Source: Weissella confusa (GTDB lineage: Bacteria; Bacillota; Bacilli; Lactobacillales; Lactobacillaceae). From it: 43,517 nt of DNA. Positions 12,679-22,096 of this stretch are shown piece by piece. The stretch is from NCBI GenBank assembly GCA_016466735.1, contig JAAOED010000021.1:1-43517 (forward strand), in the 5' to 3' direction. The notes under the pieces were generated by a model. It made no database searches. It was not told the DNA's origin and saw only the letters and a list, made by a program, of their open reading frames with translations. A program made the position numbers and the translations under genes. The stretch's first letter is position 1, and each line of letters begins with the position of its first letter.

Positions 12679-15261
12679 ATGATATACCAAGAGATGTTAA
12701 CGCAAGTCATTGAAAAGATGCGTGTTCAACCCGATGAGGGGTTAAACGACGCTCAGGTTCAAGAGGCGCGTCAAAGATATGGGGATAACCGCTTTGTAGA
12801 ACCGCCAAAGGAGGGGCTATTCAAGAAGGTTATTCGGAGTTTAAGTGACATTACAACAATCATTTTGATTATTGCAGCGGTCATTTCATTGGTGACAACT
12901 GTTATTCAGGGGCACGGCGATTACTTTGAGAGTTTCTTGATTATTGCCATTGTTGTCATTAATTCTGTCTTGTCAATTGTACAAGAAGGCCGTGCTGAAA
13001 AGGCTTTAGATTCATTGAAGGGCTTAGAGCGTGAAGAAGCCAAGGTACGCCGTAATGGTGAAGTCCTATTCGTACCAATGACTGATGTGGTTGTTGGGGA
13101 TATTTTGGTTCTTGAAAACGGGGTGAAAATCCCGGCTGATGCACGGTTGCTGAAGACATCGGATTTACGTGTCGAAGAATCTGCGTTGACTGGTGAAAGC
13201 CAACCAATTGAAAAGGACGAAGATTTTATTACTGGTGAGAGTGTGCCGTTAGGTGACCGTTTGAACATGGTTTATCGCGGGACAACCATTGTTAATGGGC
13301 GTGCCGAAGCTGTTGTTGTGGCAACTGGTATGGAAACCGAAATGGGTAAGATTGCCGGGTTGCTTGGTGCTGAAGAGCGTGAAATGACACCGATGCAAAA
13401 GCGTTTGGCCCAATTGGGTCGTCAATTGACGGTTGTGGCCATTGTCGCAGCATTGATTGTCTTGGTATTGGGCATCATGCAAGGTGACCCAATCATGGAG
13501 TTGTTCATGACAGCCGTGTCATTGGCCGTTGCGGTGGTTCCTGAGACGCTGATGGTTATCGTTACGATTACGTTGGCGCTGGGTGTGCAACGCATGGTTG
13601 CCCGCCATGCAATTGTGCGTCGTTTGCCAGCGGTTGAAACGTTGGGATCAGCGAGCGTGATTGCATCAGATAAGACGGGGACGTTGACGCAAAATAAGAT
13701 GACGGCGCGTCAAGTTTGGGATGCAACAAAGGATGAAGTTGTGCCAGTCGATCAAGTTGATACCGTACCGGACGTACTTCGTTTTGGCGCATTATCAACT
13801 AATGTGACAGTGCAAGATGGGCAATTAAGTGGTTTGCCAACAGAGATTGCCCTGGTAGCTGGTATCGGTGGCGTAGATGATTATCGCGCTTTGCAAACTG
13901 AGTATCCGAAGGTTTATGAAATTCCATTCAACTCAACTCGAAAGCGCATGACCACGGTGCATAAGGTAGCGGATGGCTACTTGGCGATTACCAAGGGGGC
14001 ATTCGATGTCTTATTGCCAAAGTTACCAGCGGATGTTCAAAGTCGTGCAACCGAAATCAATCAACAATTTGGTGATCAAGCATTGCGTGTGATTACGGTT
14101 GCGATGACCAAGTTGGCGACGATTTCGGCAGAACCGACTGCCGAAGAGTTGGAGCAAAATTTGCAATTACTCGGACTGGTTGGGATTATTGATCCGCCAC
14201 GTCCAGAGTCAGCACAAGCCGTTGCGGAAGCCCGTGCGGCGGGTATTAAGACAGTGATGATTACCGGTGACCACGTGGCGACAGCAAGTGCGATTGCCCG
14301 TGAAATTGGTATTCTGTTGCCGACTGATAAGGCATTGACGGGTGCCGAATTGCACGCCATGTCAGATGAACAGTTGGATGCAACGGTTCAAGACTACGCC
14401 GTGTACGCCCGTGTTACGCCAGAGGACAAGATTCGCATTGTTAAGGCCTGGCAGAAGCGCGGTGATGTGGTGGCAATGACAGGTGACGGTGTAAACGATG
14501 CGCCAGCCTTGAACGCTGCTAATGCCGGGATTGCCATGGGACAAACCGGAACTGATGTTGCCCGTGAGGCAGCTGACATTGTTTTGACTGACGATAACTT
14601 CGCGACAATCGTGCATGCAGTTGAGGAAGGCCGTGGCATTTACGGCAACATCCGAAAGACGATTAACTTCCTGATGAGTGCCAACATGTCAGAAATTATC
14701 GTGATTGTCATGGCGATGATCTTCGGCTGGGGTAGTCCGTTTATGGCGGCCCAATTGTTGTTCATTAACTTGGTATCTGATGGGTTGCCAGGATTCGCCT
14801 TGGCCAAGGAGCCAGCGCACGGTGACGTGATGAATGAGAAGCCGATTAACCCGAAGGCCAGTGTATTTGCGCACGGATTGGGCATTCGCATTGCGTTTAA
14901 TGCCACCTTGTTCGCTGTGATTACTTTGTTGGCCCAAGGTTACGGTGTTTGGACGGGTAATATTGAAGCCGGGCACACAATGGCATTCGTTGTATTGTCG
15001 ATGACGTCAATCCTGCACGTCTTTAACATCCGTAGTGAAAAGTCGATGTTCCGCATCAAGTTTTCAGCAAATCGTAGTTTGGTGATGATGGCCATCTTGG
15101 CGGTGGTCTTGAGTTTGTTGGTTGTGACAGTACCAGTGACGCAAGAGATTTTCCACTTCCACGCCTTGACGACTGGACAATGGATTATCACCGCAATCTT
15201 GTCAGTGATTCCGAATATTGCCTGGGAAATCATTAAGATTGTCAACCGCAATAACCATTAG
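12679..15261 (+). CDS. P-type (P2) cation-transporting ATPase
   Basis: An 860-residue P2-type ATPase related to bacterial Ca2+ pumps. In order: N-terminal cation-ATPase domain, helices M1-M2 (about 55-100), actuator domain with TGES (171-174), M3-M4 (about 250-305), phosphorylation site DKTGTLT with D331, nucleotide domain (KGAFDVLL), ITGDH, the hinge GDGVNDAPAL near residue 600, then about six C-terminal helices. In M4 the usual PEGLP/PEALP is PETLM (288-292); the Glu is kept but the following residues differ, so Ca2+ specificity is not certain. GAGGAGG (12664-12670) serves the ATG. Monocistronic; divergent from the purine permease. Confidence 0.92.
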   Translation: MIYQEMLTQVIEKMRVQPDEGLNDAQVQEARQRYGDNRFVEPPKEGLFKKVIRSLSDITTIILIIAAVISLVTTVIQGHGDYFESFLIIAIVVINSVLSIVQEGRAEKALDSLKGLEREEAKVRRNGEVLFVPMTDVVVGDILVLENGVKIPADARLLKTSDLRVEESALTGESQPIEKDEDFITGESVPLGDRLNMVYRGTTIVNGRAEAVVVATGMETEMGKIAGLLGAEEREMTPMQKRLAQLGRQLTVVAIVAALIVLVLGIMQGDPIMELFMTAVSLAVAVVPETLMVIVTITLALGVQRMVARHAIVRRLPAVETLGSASVIASDKTGTLTQNKMTARQVWDATKDEVVPVDQVDTVPDVLRFGALSTNVTVQDGQLSGLPTEIALVAGIGGVDDYRALQTEYPKVYEIPFNSTRKRMTTVHKVADGYLAITKGAFDVLLPKLPADVQSRATEINQQFGDQALRVITVAMTKLATISAEPTAEELEQNLQLLGLVGIIDPPRPESAQAVAEARAAGIKTVMITGDHVATASAIAREIGILLPTDKALTGAELHAMSDEQLDATVQDYAVYARVTPEDKIRIVKAWQKRGDVVAMTGDGVNDAPALNAANAGIAMGQTGTDVAREAADIVLTDDNFATIVHAVEEGRGIYGNIRKTINFLMSANMSEIIVIVMAMIFGWGSPFMAAQLLFINLVSDGLPGFALAKEPAHGDVMNEKPINPKASVFAHGLGIRIAFNATLFAVITLLAQGYGVWTGNIEAGHTMAFVVLSMTSILHVFNIRSEKSMFRIKFSANRSLVMMAILAVVLSLLVVTVPVTQEIFHFHALTTGQWIITAILSVIPNIAWEIIKIVNRNNH

Positions 15262-15265
15262 TGTT

Positions 15266-15296
15266 AAAGCGATATACTTCGGTGTATCGCTTTTTA
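15266..15296 (+). terminator. terminator of P-type ATPase gene
   Basis: AAAGCGATATAC (15266-15277) pairs with GTGTATCGCTTT (15282-15293) around a TTCG tetraloop, then T-run. Confidence 0.92.
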
Positions 15297-15325
15297 TTAT
15301 GCACAAAATGTAATAAACGTTATGA

Positions 15326-15459
15326 AAACACGAATAATTAACAGTGTGAATTAAAAGTAGTCGTCAAAAATCGAACTTTAACGCCGATTAGTGTTGAAAC
15401 TTCAAATGTTTGTTGATAAAATAGATTTTGTGATAAAACGTTTTGAAATGTTCGTGTTT
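15326..15459 (+). promoter_or_regulatory. purA control region: promoter and PurBox-like sites
   Basis: TTGAAA (15394-15399), 17-bp spacer, TAAAAT (15417-15422) is a good sigma-A promoter. AAAATCGAACTTT (15367-15379) matches the PurBox AWWWCCGAACWWT at 12 of 13 positions and is centred near -56; weaker copies lie at 15326-15338 and, inverted, at 15447-15459. PurR control is inferred; in Lactococcus PurR activates from upstream PurBoxes. Confidence 0.55.
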
Positions 15460-15476
15460 CACGGATATTCCAGTAA

Positions 15477-16784
<1,308 letters not shown>

Positions 16785-16788
16785 AACC

Positions 16789-17325
16789 ATGGAAACAATG
16801 ACGTTGCAACGGACTGTTTTGGGAACTGAAGAAATCGCTGCGATGGTTGAACGCGTCGCAGCTGAAATTAACGATGCAACGGCAAATGTTGACCGACCTG
16901 TTTTTGTGGGAGTCATGAAGGGTGCCTACATTTGGATGGCTGATTTGCTACGTGCGGTTGGCCGTGACGTTGAAACGGATTATATTGATGTGTCGAGTTA
17001 CGTGGGGGATTCGTCAACTGGACACATTACGATTCAACGTGATTTGAAGGTTGACCTAGCTGGCCGTACTGTTATTATTCTGGATGAAGTGATTGATACA
17101 GGATTGACGCTGCGTTATCTAAAGGCAGACTTTGAGAAGCGAGGGGCTGATCAAGTGCTGGTGGCGGTAGCAGTCGACAAGCGTGATGATGTGTCCGCCG
17201 GGGGGATTACACCTGACTTTGTGGGAGCAAAAGTACCAAATGAATTCTTGGTTGGTTATGGCATGGACTATAACAACCACCACCGCAACTTGCCATATGT
17301 GGCGGTGCTTGAATTGAATAAGTAA
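16789..17325 (+). CDS. hpt: hypoxanthine(-guanine) phosphoribosyltransferase
   Basis: Hpt transfers ribose-5-phosphate from PRPP to hypoxanthine or guanine, giving IMP or GMP. The 178-residue protein has the type I PRTase fold: FVGVMKGAYIWMADLLR near the N-terminus (phosphate loop), YIDVSSYVGDSSTGHI (flexible loop with SSY), the PRPP motif VIILDEVIDTGLTL (usually VEDIIDTG), and the C-terminal purine-binding region KVPNEFLVGYGMDYNNHHRNLPYV. The ATG at 16789 is selected because GAGGGG (16776-16781) overlaps the purA stop codon with normal spacing; longer in-frame extensions run back into purA. Second gene of the purA-hpt operon. Confidence 0.95.
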   Translation: METMTLQRTVLGTEEIAAMVERVAAEINDATANVDRPVFVGVMKGAYIWMADLLRAVGRDVETDYIDVSSYVGDSSTGHITIQRDLKVDLAGRTVIILDEVIDTGLTLRYLKADFEKRGADQVLVAVAVDKRDDVSAGGITPDFVGAKVPNEFLVGYGMDYNNHHRNLPYVAVLELNK

Positions 17326-17330
17326 GACAT

Positions 17331-17370
17331 AAAGCGACCTGACTGAATAACTAGTCAGGTCGCTTTATTG
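17331..17370 (+). terminator. terminator of purA-hpt operon
   Basis: AAAGCGACCTGACT (17331-17344) pairs perfectly with AGTCAGGTCGCTTT (17353-17366), with short T tracts. Confidence 0.88.
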
Positions 17371-17396
17371 CTTACTTTTACACATTTCTATATAAT
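17368..17396 (+). promoter_or_regulatory. promoter of leader peptide / FusB-like gene
   Basis: TTGCTT (17368-17373), 17-bp spacer, perfect TATAAT (17391-17396). Transcription would start near 17403, about 260 nt before the FusB-like start codon. Confidence 0.7.
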
Positions 17397-17431
17397 GATT
17401 GAACTATCAAAAACGAATGGAGATGATGAAG

Positions 17432-17473
17432 ATGCCAGTATTTGGATCATTATCACAGCAGCTGTTGGTCTAA
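17432..17473 (+). CDS. putative 13-residue leader peptide (MPVFGSLSQQLLV)
   Basis: A very short ORF with GGAG (17419-17422) nine bases before its ATG; in-frame ATGs at 17423 and 17426 would add three residues. Its last codons and stop (17465-17473) are the 5' arm of the first leader hairpin, so translation to the stop would melt that arm. Leader peptides of this size precede ribosome-protection and resistance genes controlled by attenuation, and fusB of Staphylococcus has one. Translation is inferred from the start signals and position only. Confidence 0.5.
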   Translation: MPVFGSLSQQLLV

Positions 17474-17624
17474 AACACCTGACTTCAGTCAGGTGTAAGA
17501 CCAAAGACGCACCTGATAAGGGCGACTTGGTCATGTCGGAGGTATAAAACCTCCGACATTCTCAGTCTGCTTTATCTCTACGCCGCATGAAGGTTAAGTC
17601 ACATTAATTTTCATCGCCGGCGTA
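17465..17624 (+). ncRNA. hairpin array in the leader of the FusB-like gene (candidate attenuator)
   Basis: Three stem-loops fill the leader. Hairpin 1: TTGGTCT (17465-17471) with AGACCAA (17498-17504), enclosing ACACCTGAC (17475-17483) with GTCAGGTGT (17488-17496). Hairpin 2: ATGTCGGAGGT (17533-17543) with ACCTCCGACAT (17549-17559). Hairpin 3: TACGCCG (17579-17585) with CGGCGTA (17618-17624), extended by ATGAA/TTCAT. The left-arm motifs of hairpin 1 recur downstream (CACCTGA 17510-17516, TTGGTC 17527-17532), so its right arm has alternative partners. No hairpin has a U-run, which argues for translational rather than transcriptional attenuation. Confidence 0.6.
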
Positions 17625-17660
17625 GTCTGTGCGATGTGTATCTTGAAAGGGAGCGTAAAC

Positions 17661-18305
17661 ATGGACAAACAACTACAACCGCACAAATTCGTTGCAATCA
17701 AAGAACAAGTCATCATCTTGAACAAGGCGTTTAATTCAGTTAACGATAAGAACGTTAAGTCTGTCGTTCAGGCCGATGTTATTGAAACCGTTAAGAACAT
17801 TTTGCCAGACACAGATGTCGCAAATGAGTTCTTAGCGCAATTGCCTGAAATTGCAATGTCAAAGCAACGTGCTGAACATGCGTTTAAGCAACTTGCCGAA
17901 TTGGTGACGCCGTTCCCTGAGTTGAGCGCAAATCAACTTGGCAAGTTGTTCAAGAAGGTTAAGAAGCTACCTGAACCCAAGTGGGAAAACATGGATCGTC
18001 ATGAAATGACCTACTTGGGTTGGAATGACAATGGTAGCCAAAAGAAGTACATCGTCGCACCACGCGATGGTAAGTTGGTGGGCATCTATGGTGATTTCGA
18101 TCCAAAGCCGTTGAACGGATTGTGTGCCATCTGTCACCAACTAGGAACGGTTTCAATGTTCCTATCAAAGGTGAAGTCACGAGGTGCTGAAGGTAATTAT
18201 ACGAAGCGCGGTAATCTTATTTGCCGTGATAGCTCACTTTGCAATGCGCAATTGAGCAACCTTGACTACCTTGCAAGCTTTGTCGAAACGACGCTTGTTA
18301 AGTAA
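17661..18305 (+). CDS. FusB/FBP-like elongation factor G-binding protein
   Basis: A 214-residue two-domain protein of the FusB/FusC (FBP_C-type) family. Staphylococcal members bind EF-G and free it from fusidic-acid-stalled ribosomes; chromosomal homologues in Bacilli are often annotated as fibronectin- or EF-G-binding proteins. The N-terminal half (about 1-105) is helical; the C-terminal half holds a treble-clef zinc finger with C155-x2-C158 and C188-x5-C194. AAAGGGAG (17646-17653) selects the ATG at 17661 over that at 17634. The long structured leader with a possible leader peptide suggests induction by ribosome stalling. Whether it gives fusidic acid tolerance here is unknown. Confidence 0.8.
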   Translation: MDKQLQPHKFVAIKEQVIILNKAFNSVNDKNVKSVVQADVIETVKNILPDTDVANEFLAQLPEIAMSKQRAEHAFKQLAELVTPFPELSANQLGKLFKKVKKLPEPKWENMDRHEMTYLGWNDNGSQKKYIVAPRDGKLVGIYGDFDPKPLNGLCAICHQLGTVSMFLSKVKSRGAEGNYTKRGNLICRDSSLCNAQLSNLDYLASFVETTLVK

Positions 18306-18316
18306 AAATAACTAGC

Positions 18317-18358
18317 AAACGACCTGACTGGCAAGCAACGCCTCAGGTCGTTTTGTTG
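18317..18358 (+). terminator. terminator of FusB-like gene
   Basis: AAACGACCTGA (18317-18327) pairs with TCAGGTCGTTT (18343-18353), then TTTTGTTG. Confidence 0.85.
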
Positions 18359-18397
18359 TATACTACCTGTATTCAAACGGGTACGAGGAGTAACATC

Positions 18398-20245
18398 ATG
18401 CAACTCAAATTAGATCAAGATGGTTTTATTGACGAAGTGTTGGTGGACGATGTGCGAGCTGGCTTGTCAACGGCCGGAACGGCATTGGGACCAATTAACA
18501 AGCGGACGTTGAAGCGCAACCGTCAACAGTTTAGAGACTTAACGGCATCGTTCGCCAAGCAAACGGAGTGGGTGAATGCCAAACAATTAAGTGCAGCGAT
18601 TTTGGATGATGTGTATTTGGTGACTAACAAGCCAACGATTGCATGGGATGTCGAAGATGTGTTGCTTGGATTGACCTTTACGATTGGGTCGCATGATCAA
18701 TTTCAAGCGTTGGATGATGAAACGATAATTGCGTTCACAACAGATTTGCTACAATTTTTGGCTTTGAATGGGATGGCACAAGTTGATTTGGCATCGAACC
18801 TTGCCGAACAATGGGTGATTGCTGAATTAGCAGCTTATCGCGAAAACTTGGCTAACGACTTACTGGCGGACGAGGCGTCACAAACGACCGATACGATTAA
18901 GCCGTTGTTGGCTAACCTGGCCACACAATCACAATTTGTGGCACTGGACAGTGCCGTACAAGAGTCGATGGTGATGACAATGTTGCCACTGTTCGCTGAT
19001 ATGATGCGTGAAATTGCCCATGAACCACTCGGTAAGTGGACGACGAACGGCTTAAAGCGCATTTTGTTTAATTACTTTGTGCCAACGGTGGTTTTGACGG
19101 TTGAGCAACAGCAAAATTTACCCGATGTGATTGCGATGTTTATTGATGCTAATCCGGCCGTGGCTGTTGATGCGCCAACGGGTATGGCGACTGCTCAACA
19201 ACTTGCTTGGCAGTTTGAACATGAGGCATCATACCCAGGTTACTATTCGGCTGATAAGCGAGTGGCAACGGTTGCCGCTGAGGCCGGCATCAGTTTGAAT
19301 GATCAACAAGCGTTGGACGAATTCGCAGATGACTATTGGGCTAGCAAGGCTGGCCAAGAGAAGTTTGGCGCAATTGGTCGAGGTTTTGGTGGCCTATGGG
19401 ATTACTTGGAAAATGAACGTTTGTTCCAAGATATTAAATTGAAGAACCAAGACGCGCGCTTGTTCTACCAATACATGGAACCGTTCTACATTCAAAGTTT
19501 GGATCCAGATTGGGAAGCAGATTATGATTTTGAACGTTGGCAAAAAACGATTGCCCACAATACGCAGTTGGCGGTGCTGGATGCACTGTATGGGCGAACA
19601 AAGGTTGAGATGATTAAACACATTGCGATGGCGTTCGGCCACCAATCAGCGGATGAGACCCACCATCAAGTGCAGGTTTGGTTGCAACAAATTAATGATT
19701 TGCTGGGACCGGTTGTGCAACTGAATGACCGTGGTCAAGTGGTCTTTGATGATAAAGAACGTTTATTGCAAGCGGTTCAGAAGGAATTACACCAAACTGA
19801 ATTGGCGAAGCTACCAGTATTGATGGCGACAACGCCAGCTGAGTTGCGTGAGGACAATCATAACCAAGTTGATATCTTTATTGAGAAGTTGCAAATTCAA
19901 TTGGGGGATGTGTTGGAAGCTGATCAAATTCGTTTAGCTGAAGAAATCCTTGATAATCTCACGGAGACGGCTGGTGGGCAATGGCAAATGCCGCTACAAG
20001 CGCTATCGGATGAGAACTTCACGAAGTTGTTGGCTAGCGAATTGTTTGGCGTGTTGACCATGCGCCAAGCCTATTTCGGGTTACAAATTATCATTGCTTT
20101 CTTGGATAACTCCCGTGCTTTAGCAGAATTAACCAAGCCACGCTTTGATGAATTTGTCCGCCTCATTAAGACAATGCAAGACCAACAAGTGTCACAATAC
20201 TTATTGGATATCGCTGAACGAATGACACTTGAAACGCCAATTTGA
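18398..20245 (+). CDS. large cytoplasmic protein of unknown function
   Basis: I do not recognise this 615-residue protein. It lacks a signal peptide and membrane segments, is rich in Gln, Asp, Ala and Leu, and looks largely alpha-helical. The N-terminus contains a short strand-rich head (MQLKLDQDGFIDEVLVDDVRAGLS) and then basic NKRTLKRNRQQFRDL. A more aromatic central part (about 300-420, AIGRGFGGLWDYLENERLF, FYQYMEPFYIQSLDPDWEADYDFERWQ) may be a binding region. GAGGAG (18385-18390) sets the ATG at 18398; a longer in-frame start at 18353 lies inside the upstream terminator. TATACT (18359-18364) may be the -10. Single gene. Confidence 0.75.
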   Translation: MQLKLDQDGFIDEVLVDDVRAGLSTAGTALGPINKRTLKRNRQQFRDLTASFAKQTEWVNAKQLSAAILDDVYLVTNKPTIAWDVEDVLLGLTFTIGSHDQFQALDDETIIAFTTDLLQFLALNGMAQVDLASNLAEQWVIAELAAYRENLANDLLADEASQTTDTIKPLLANLATQSQFVALDSAVQESMVMTMLPLFADMMREIAHEPLGKWTTNGLKRILFNYFVPTVVLTVEQQQNLPDVIAMFIDANPAVAVDAPTGMATAQQLAWQFEHEASYPGYYSADKRVATVAAEAGISLNDQQALDEFADDYWASKAGQEKFGAIGRGFGGLWDYLENERLFQDIKLKNQDARLFYQYMEPFYIQSLDPDWEADYDFERWQKTIAHNTQLAVLDALYGRTKVEMIKHIAMAFGHQSADETHHQVQVWLQQINDLLGPVVQLNDRGQVVFDDKERLLQAVQKELHQTELAKLPVLMATTPAELREDNHNQVDIFIEKLQIQLGDVLEADQIRLAEEILDNLTETAGGQWQMPLQALSDENFTKLLASELFGVLTMRQAYFGLQIIIAFLDNSRALAELTKPRFDEFVRLIKTMQDQQVSQYLLDIAERMTLETPI

Positions 20246-20255
20246 TTGATAATGA

Positions 20256-20295
20256 AACTCCTGATTAGCGCCATGCTAGTTGGGAGTATTTTTTT
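20256..20295 (+). terminator. terminator of unknown 615-residue protein gene
   Basis: ACTCC (20257-20261) pairs with GGGAGT (20282-20287), inner TAGC/GCTA stem, then T7. Confidence 0.8.
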
Positions 20296-20309
20296 GCGCT
20301 ATTGCAACA

Positions 20310-20348
20310 CTGACCCGTATTTTAAAATCGTCCTATATATGATATAGT
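20310..20348 (+). promoter_or_regulatory. degV promoter region with dyad
   Basis: CTGACC (20310-20315), 18-bp spacer, TATATA (20334-20339) is one possible promoter; TATAGT (20343-20348) is an alternative -10. CTATAT-atg-ATATAG (20333-20347) is a perfect-armed dyad across this region. Confidence 0.35.
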
Positions 20349-20416
20349 TTTAGATACTAGATAGTTTAGTTATTAAACATAAGTATTTCAACCAGAAGGT
20401 CGAGGGGGAATTTGAA

Positions 20417-21265
20417 ATGGCTAAAGTAAAAATTGTAACTGACTCAACAGCGCGTTTGACGCCGGAAGAAGTGGCTGCATATGATATTGCGGTTGTACCT
20501 CTAACGGTGATGATTGATGGCGTGGTGTACCACGATGGCGTATCAATTACACCAAGCGAATTTATTGAGAAGATGGCGGAAGCTAAGGCGTTGCCAACAA
20601 CATCGCAACCATCATTAGGCGCGTTTACAGAAGTTTATGAAACACTACCTGAAGATGTTGAAATCTTGTCATTGCATTTGACGCATAACCTGTCAGGGAC
20701 GGTACAAGCAGCTGAACAAGCATCACGCATGGTGCCACAAGATGTCGTTGTGCGTGATTCAAACTACATTGATCGTGCCTTGGCGATGCAAGTGTTGGTC
20801 GCTGGTCGCATGGCCGAAGCCGGTGCAACACGTGATGAAATTTTGGCAGAATTGCAACGCGTCGAAGATAACACGGAATTGTACCTAACTGTTAGCACGT
20901 TGAAGAACTTGGTCGCAGGTGGTCGTTTGTCAAAGACAGCCGGCTTGATTGGTTCATTGTTGGATATCAAGGTTGGGGCGCACGTGCCACTTGGTCAAAT
21001 CACGATGGAAGTTAAGGGTCGTGGTAAGAAGACAATTAAGGCCTACCAAGACTTGATTTTTGAGCGTATGCAAGCGGAAGAAAATGGTATTGCGGTTATC
21101 GGTATTTCACACGCTGACGCAGCTGAAGATGCCGAAAACTTGGCAGCACGCGCTCGTGAATTGTTCCCAGATGCTATTGTGGATATCGCAGAAACCACGC
21201 CAATTGAGTCAACACACGCTGGCCCAGGTGCCATGGGTATTTCTTATTTGAAGAACTACGCTTAA
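20417..21265 (+). CDS. DegV family fatty-acid-binding protein
   Basis: DegV/FakB proteins bind a fatty acid and present it to the kinase FakA for incorporation into phospholipid. The 282-residue protein begins KVKIVTDSTARLTPEE, with the conserved DS(T/S) motif, and contains the PTTSQPS loop and LSGTVQAAEQASR that contact the fatty-acid carboxylate. The C-terminal domain ends ESTHAGPGAMGISYLKN, with the conserved HxGPG segment. GAGGGGG precedes the ATG at 20417. Single gene with its own terminator. No fakA gene is in the window. Confidence 0.92.
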   Translation: MAKVKIVTDSTARLTPEEVAAYDIAVVPLTVMIDGVVYHDGVSITPSEFIEKMAEAKALPTTSQPSLGAFTEVYETLPEDVEILSLHLTHNLSGTVQAAEQASRMVPQDVVVRDSNYIDRALAMQVLVAGRMAEAGATRDEILAELQRVEDNTELYLTVSTLKNLVAGGRLSKTAGLIGSLLDIKVGAHVPLGQITMEVKGRGKKTIKAYQDLIFERMQAEENGIAVIGISHADAAEDAENLAARARELFPDAIVDIAETTPIESTHAGPGAMGISYLKNYA

Positions 21266-21281
21266 TTAATTGAATATAGTT

Positions 21282-21316
21282 AAATGCCGATGGTTGTTAA
21301 GCCATCGGCATTTTTT
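21282..21316 (+). terminator. degV terminator
   Basis: AAATGCCGATGG (21282-21293) pairs perfectly with CCATCGGCATTT (21302-21313), then T-run. Confidence 0.93.
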
Positions 21317-21391
21317 AATACAGCAGTTGCTTGTTATTCTGTTGAATATGGGCGAAAATGAATGAAGTTCTTTTTAGGAGGCTGGGGTTAC

Positions 21392-22048
21392 ATGGGACGA
21401 CAACGTAATGAACAAACAATTACTGATATTCGCCGCGCGATTTGGGGATTGTTTGTTGAACAAGGATATGCAAAAACAAGTTTTTCGGCGGTTGCTCAAC
21501 GTGCGGGACTTCAACGATCAATTGTGCAGTACTACTTCTCAAAGAAGGAAGATTTCGCCACGATTGTTAATTCGCAAGTCTCAGAAACGATTATGGCGGT
21601 GGTTGATAATCTGTATCCTGACGTGGATAAGTTGTCGCGCTATTATTTGGCCATCCAGATTTATTTTTACACATTTTTCCATTCAAAAGAGATGCGTCAA
21701 TTCAATCTCGATATTCTTGAAAATCGACGTTTAGCTGATGCTGCCATGTTCCAACAAATCAATTGGTCGTTGGAATTGCTGTCTGCGCACAAGGTTGTTG
21801 AACCGGCGATGCTGGACATTCATTTGATTGATGCGTGGGGTGGGTTTACTGAAGTGATGTACCATGGGCTGTTATACCAACGTGAGATTGATATTCCGGT
21901 GGGTGTTGCTAAGTTGGTGAAGTTAGTGGCTACGAATTCTGGCTATGATGACGCAACAATCGATGCCACGATGCAACAATATTGCTTATCCGAACAAGCG
22001 ATTAAGCGAGCACGTGACCGGGTTACGACCATAATTGAAGAAAAATAA
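21392..22048 (+). CDS. TetR/AcrR family transcriptional regulator
   Basis: A 218-residue TetR-type regulator. The N-terminal helix-turn-helix (about residues 10-55: FVEQGYAKTSFSAVAQRAGLQRSIVQYYFSKKEDF) shows the typical YxxTS...A.RAGL....YYFSKKE pattern. The C-terminal ligand-binding domain is aromatic and divergent. AGGAGG (21376-21381) directs the ATG at 21392; an in-frame ATG at 21362 lacks a binding site. It is followed by the YagU-type membrane protein gene, whose promoter carries a perfect 14-bp palindrome that is a plausible operator for this regulator. Confidence 0.88.
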   Translation: MGRQRNEQTITDIRRAIWGLFVEQGYAKTSFSAVAQRAGLQRSIVQYYFSKKEDFATIVNSQVSETIMAVVDNLYPDVDKLSRYYLAIQIYFYTFFHSKEMRQFNLDILENRRLADAAMFQQINWSLELLSAHKVVEPAMLDIHLIDAWGGFTEVMYHGLLYQREIDIPVGVAKLVKLVATNSGYDDATIDATMQQYCLSEQAIKRARDRVTTIIEEK

Positions 22049-22052
22049 TATG

Positions 22053-22089
22053 AAATACCGTTTGGTTGATATGCCAAACGGTATTTTTT
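22053..22089 (+). terminator. terminator of tetR-type gene
   Basis: AATACCGTTTGG (22054-22065) pairs perfectly with CCAAACGGTATT (22074-22085), then T-run. Confidence 0.92.
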
Positions 22090-22096
22090 AATTGCT

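Noticed and set aside
17465-17624. tRNA or T-box element in the leader of the FusB-like gene
   Set aside because: There is no cloverleaf, no T-box sequence and no specifier loop; hairpins are simple stems without a U-run terminator.
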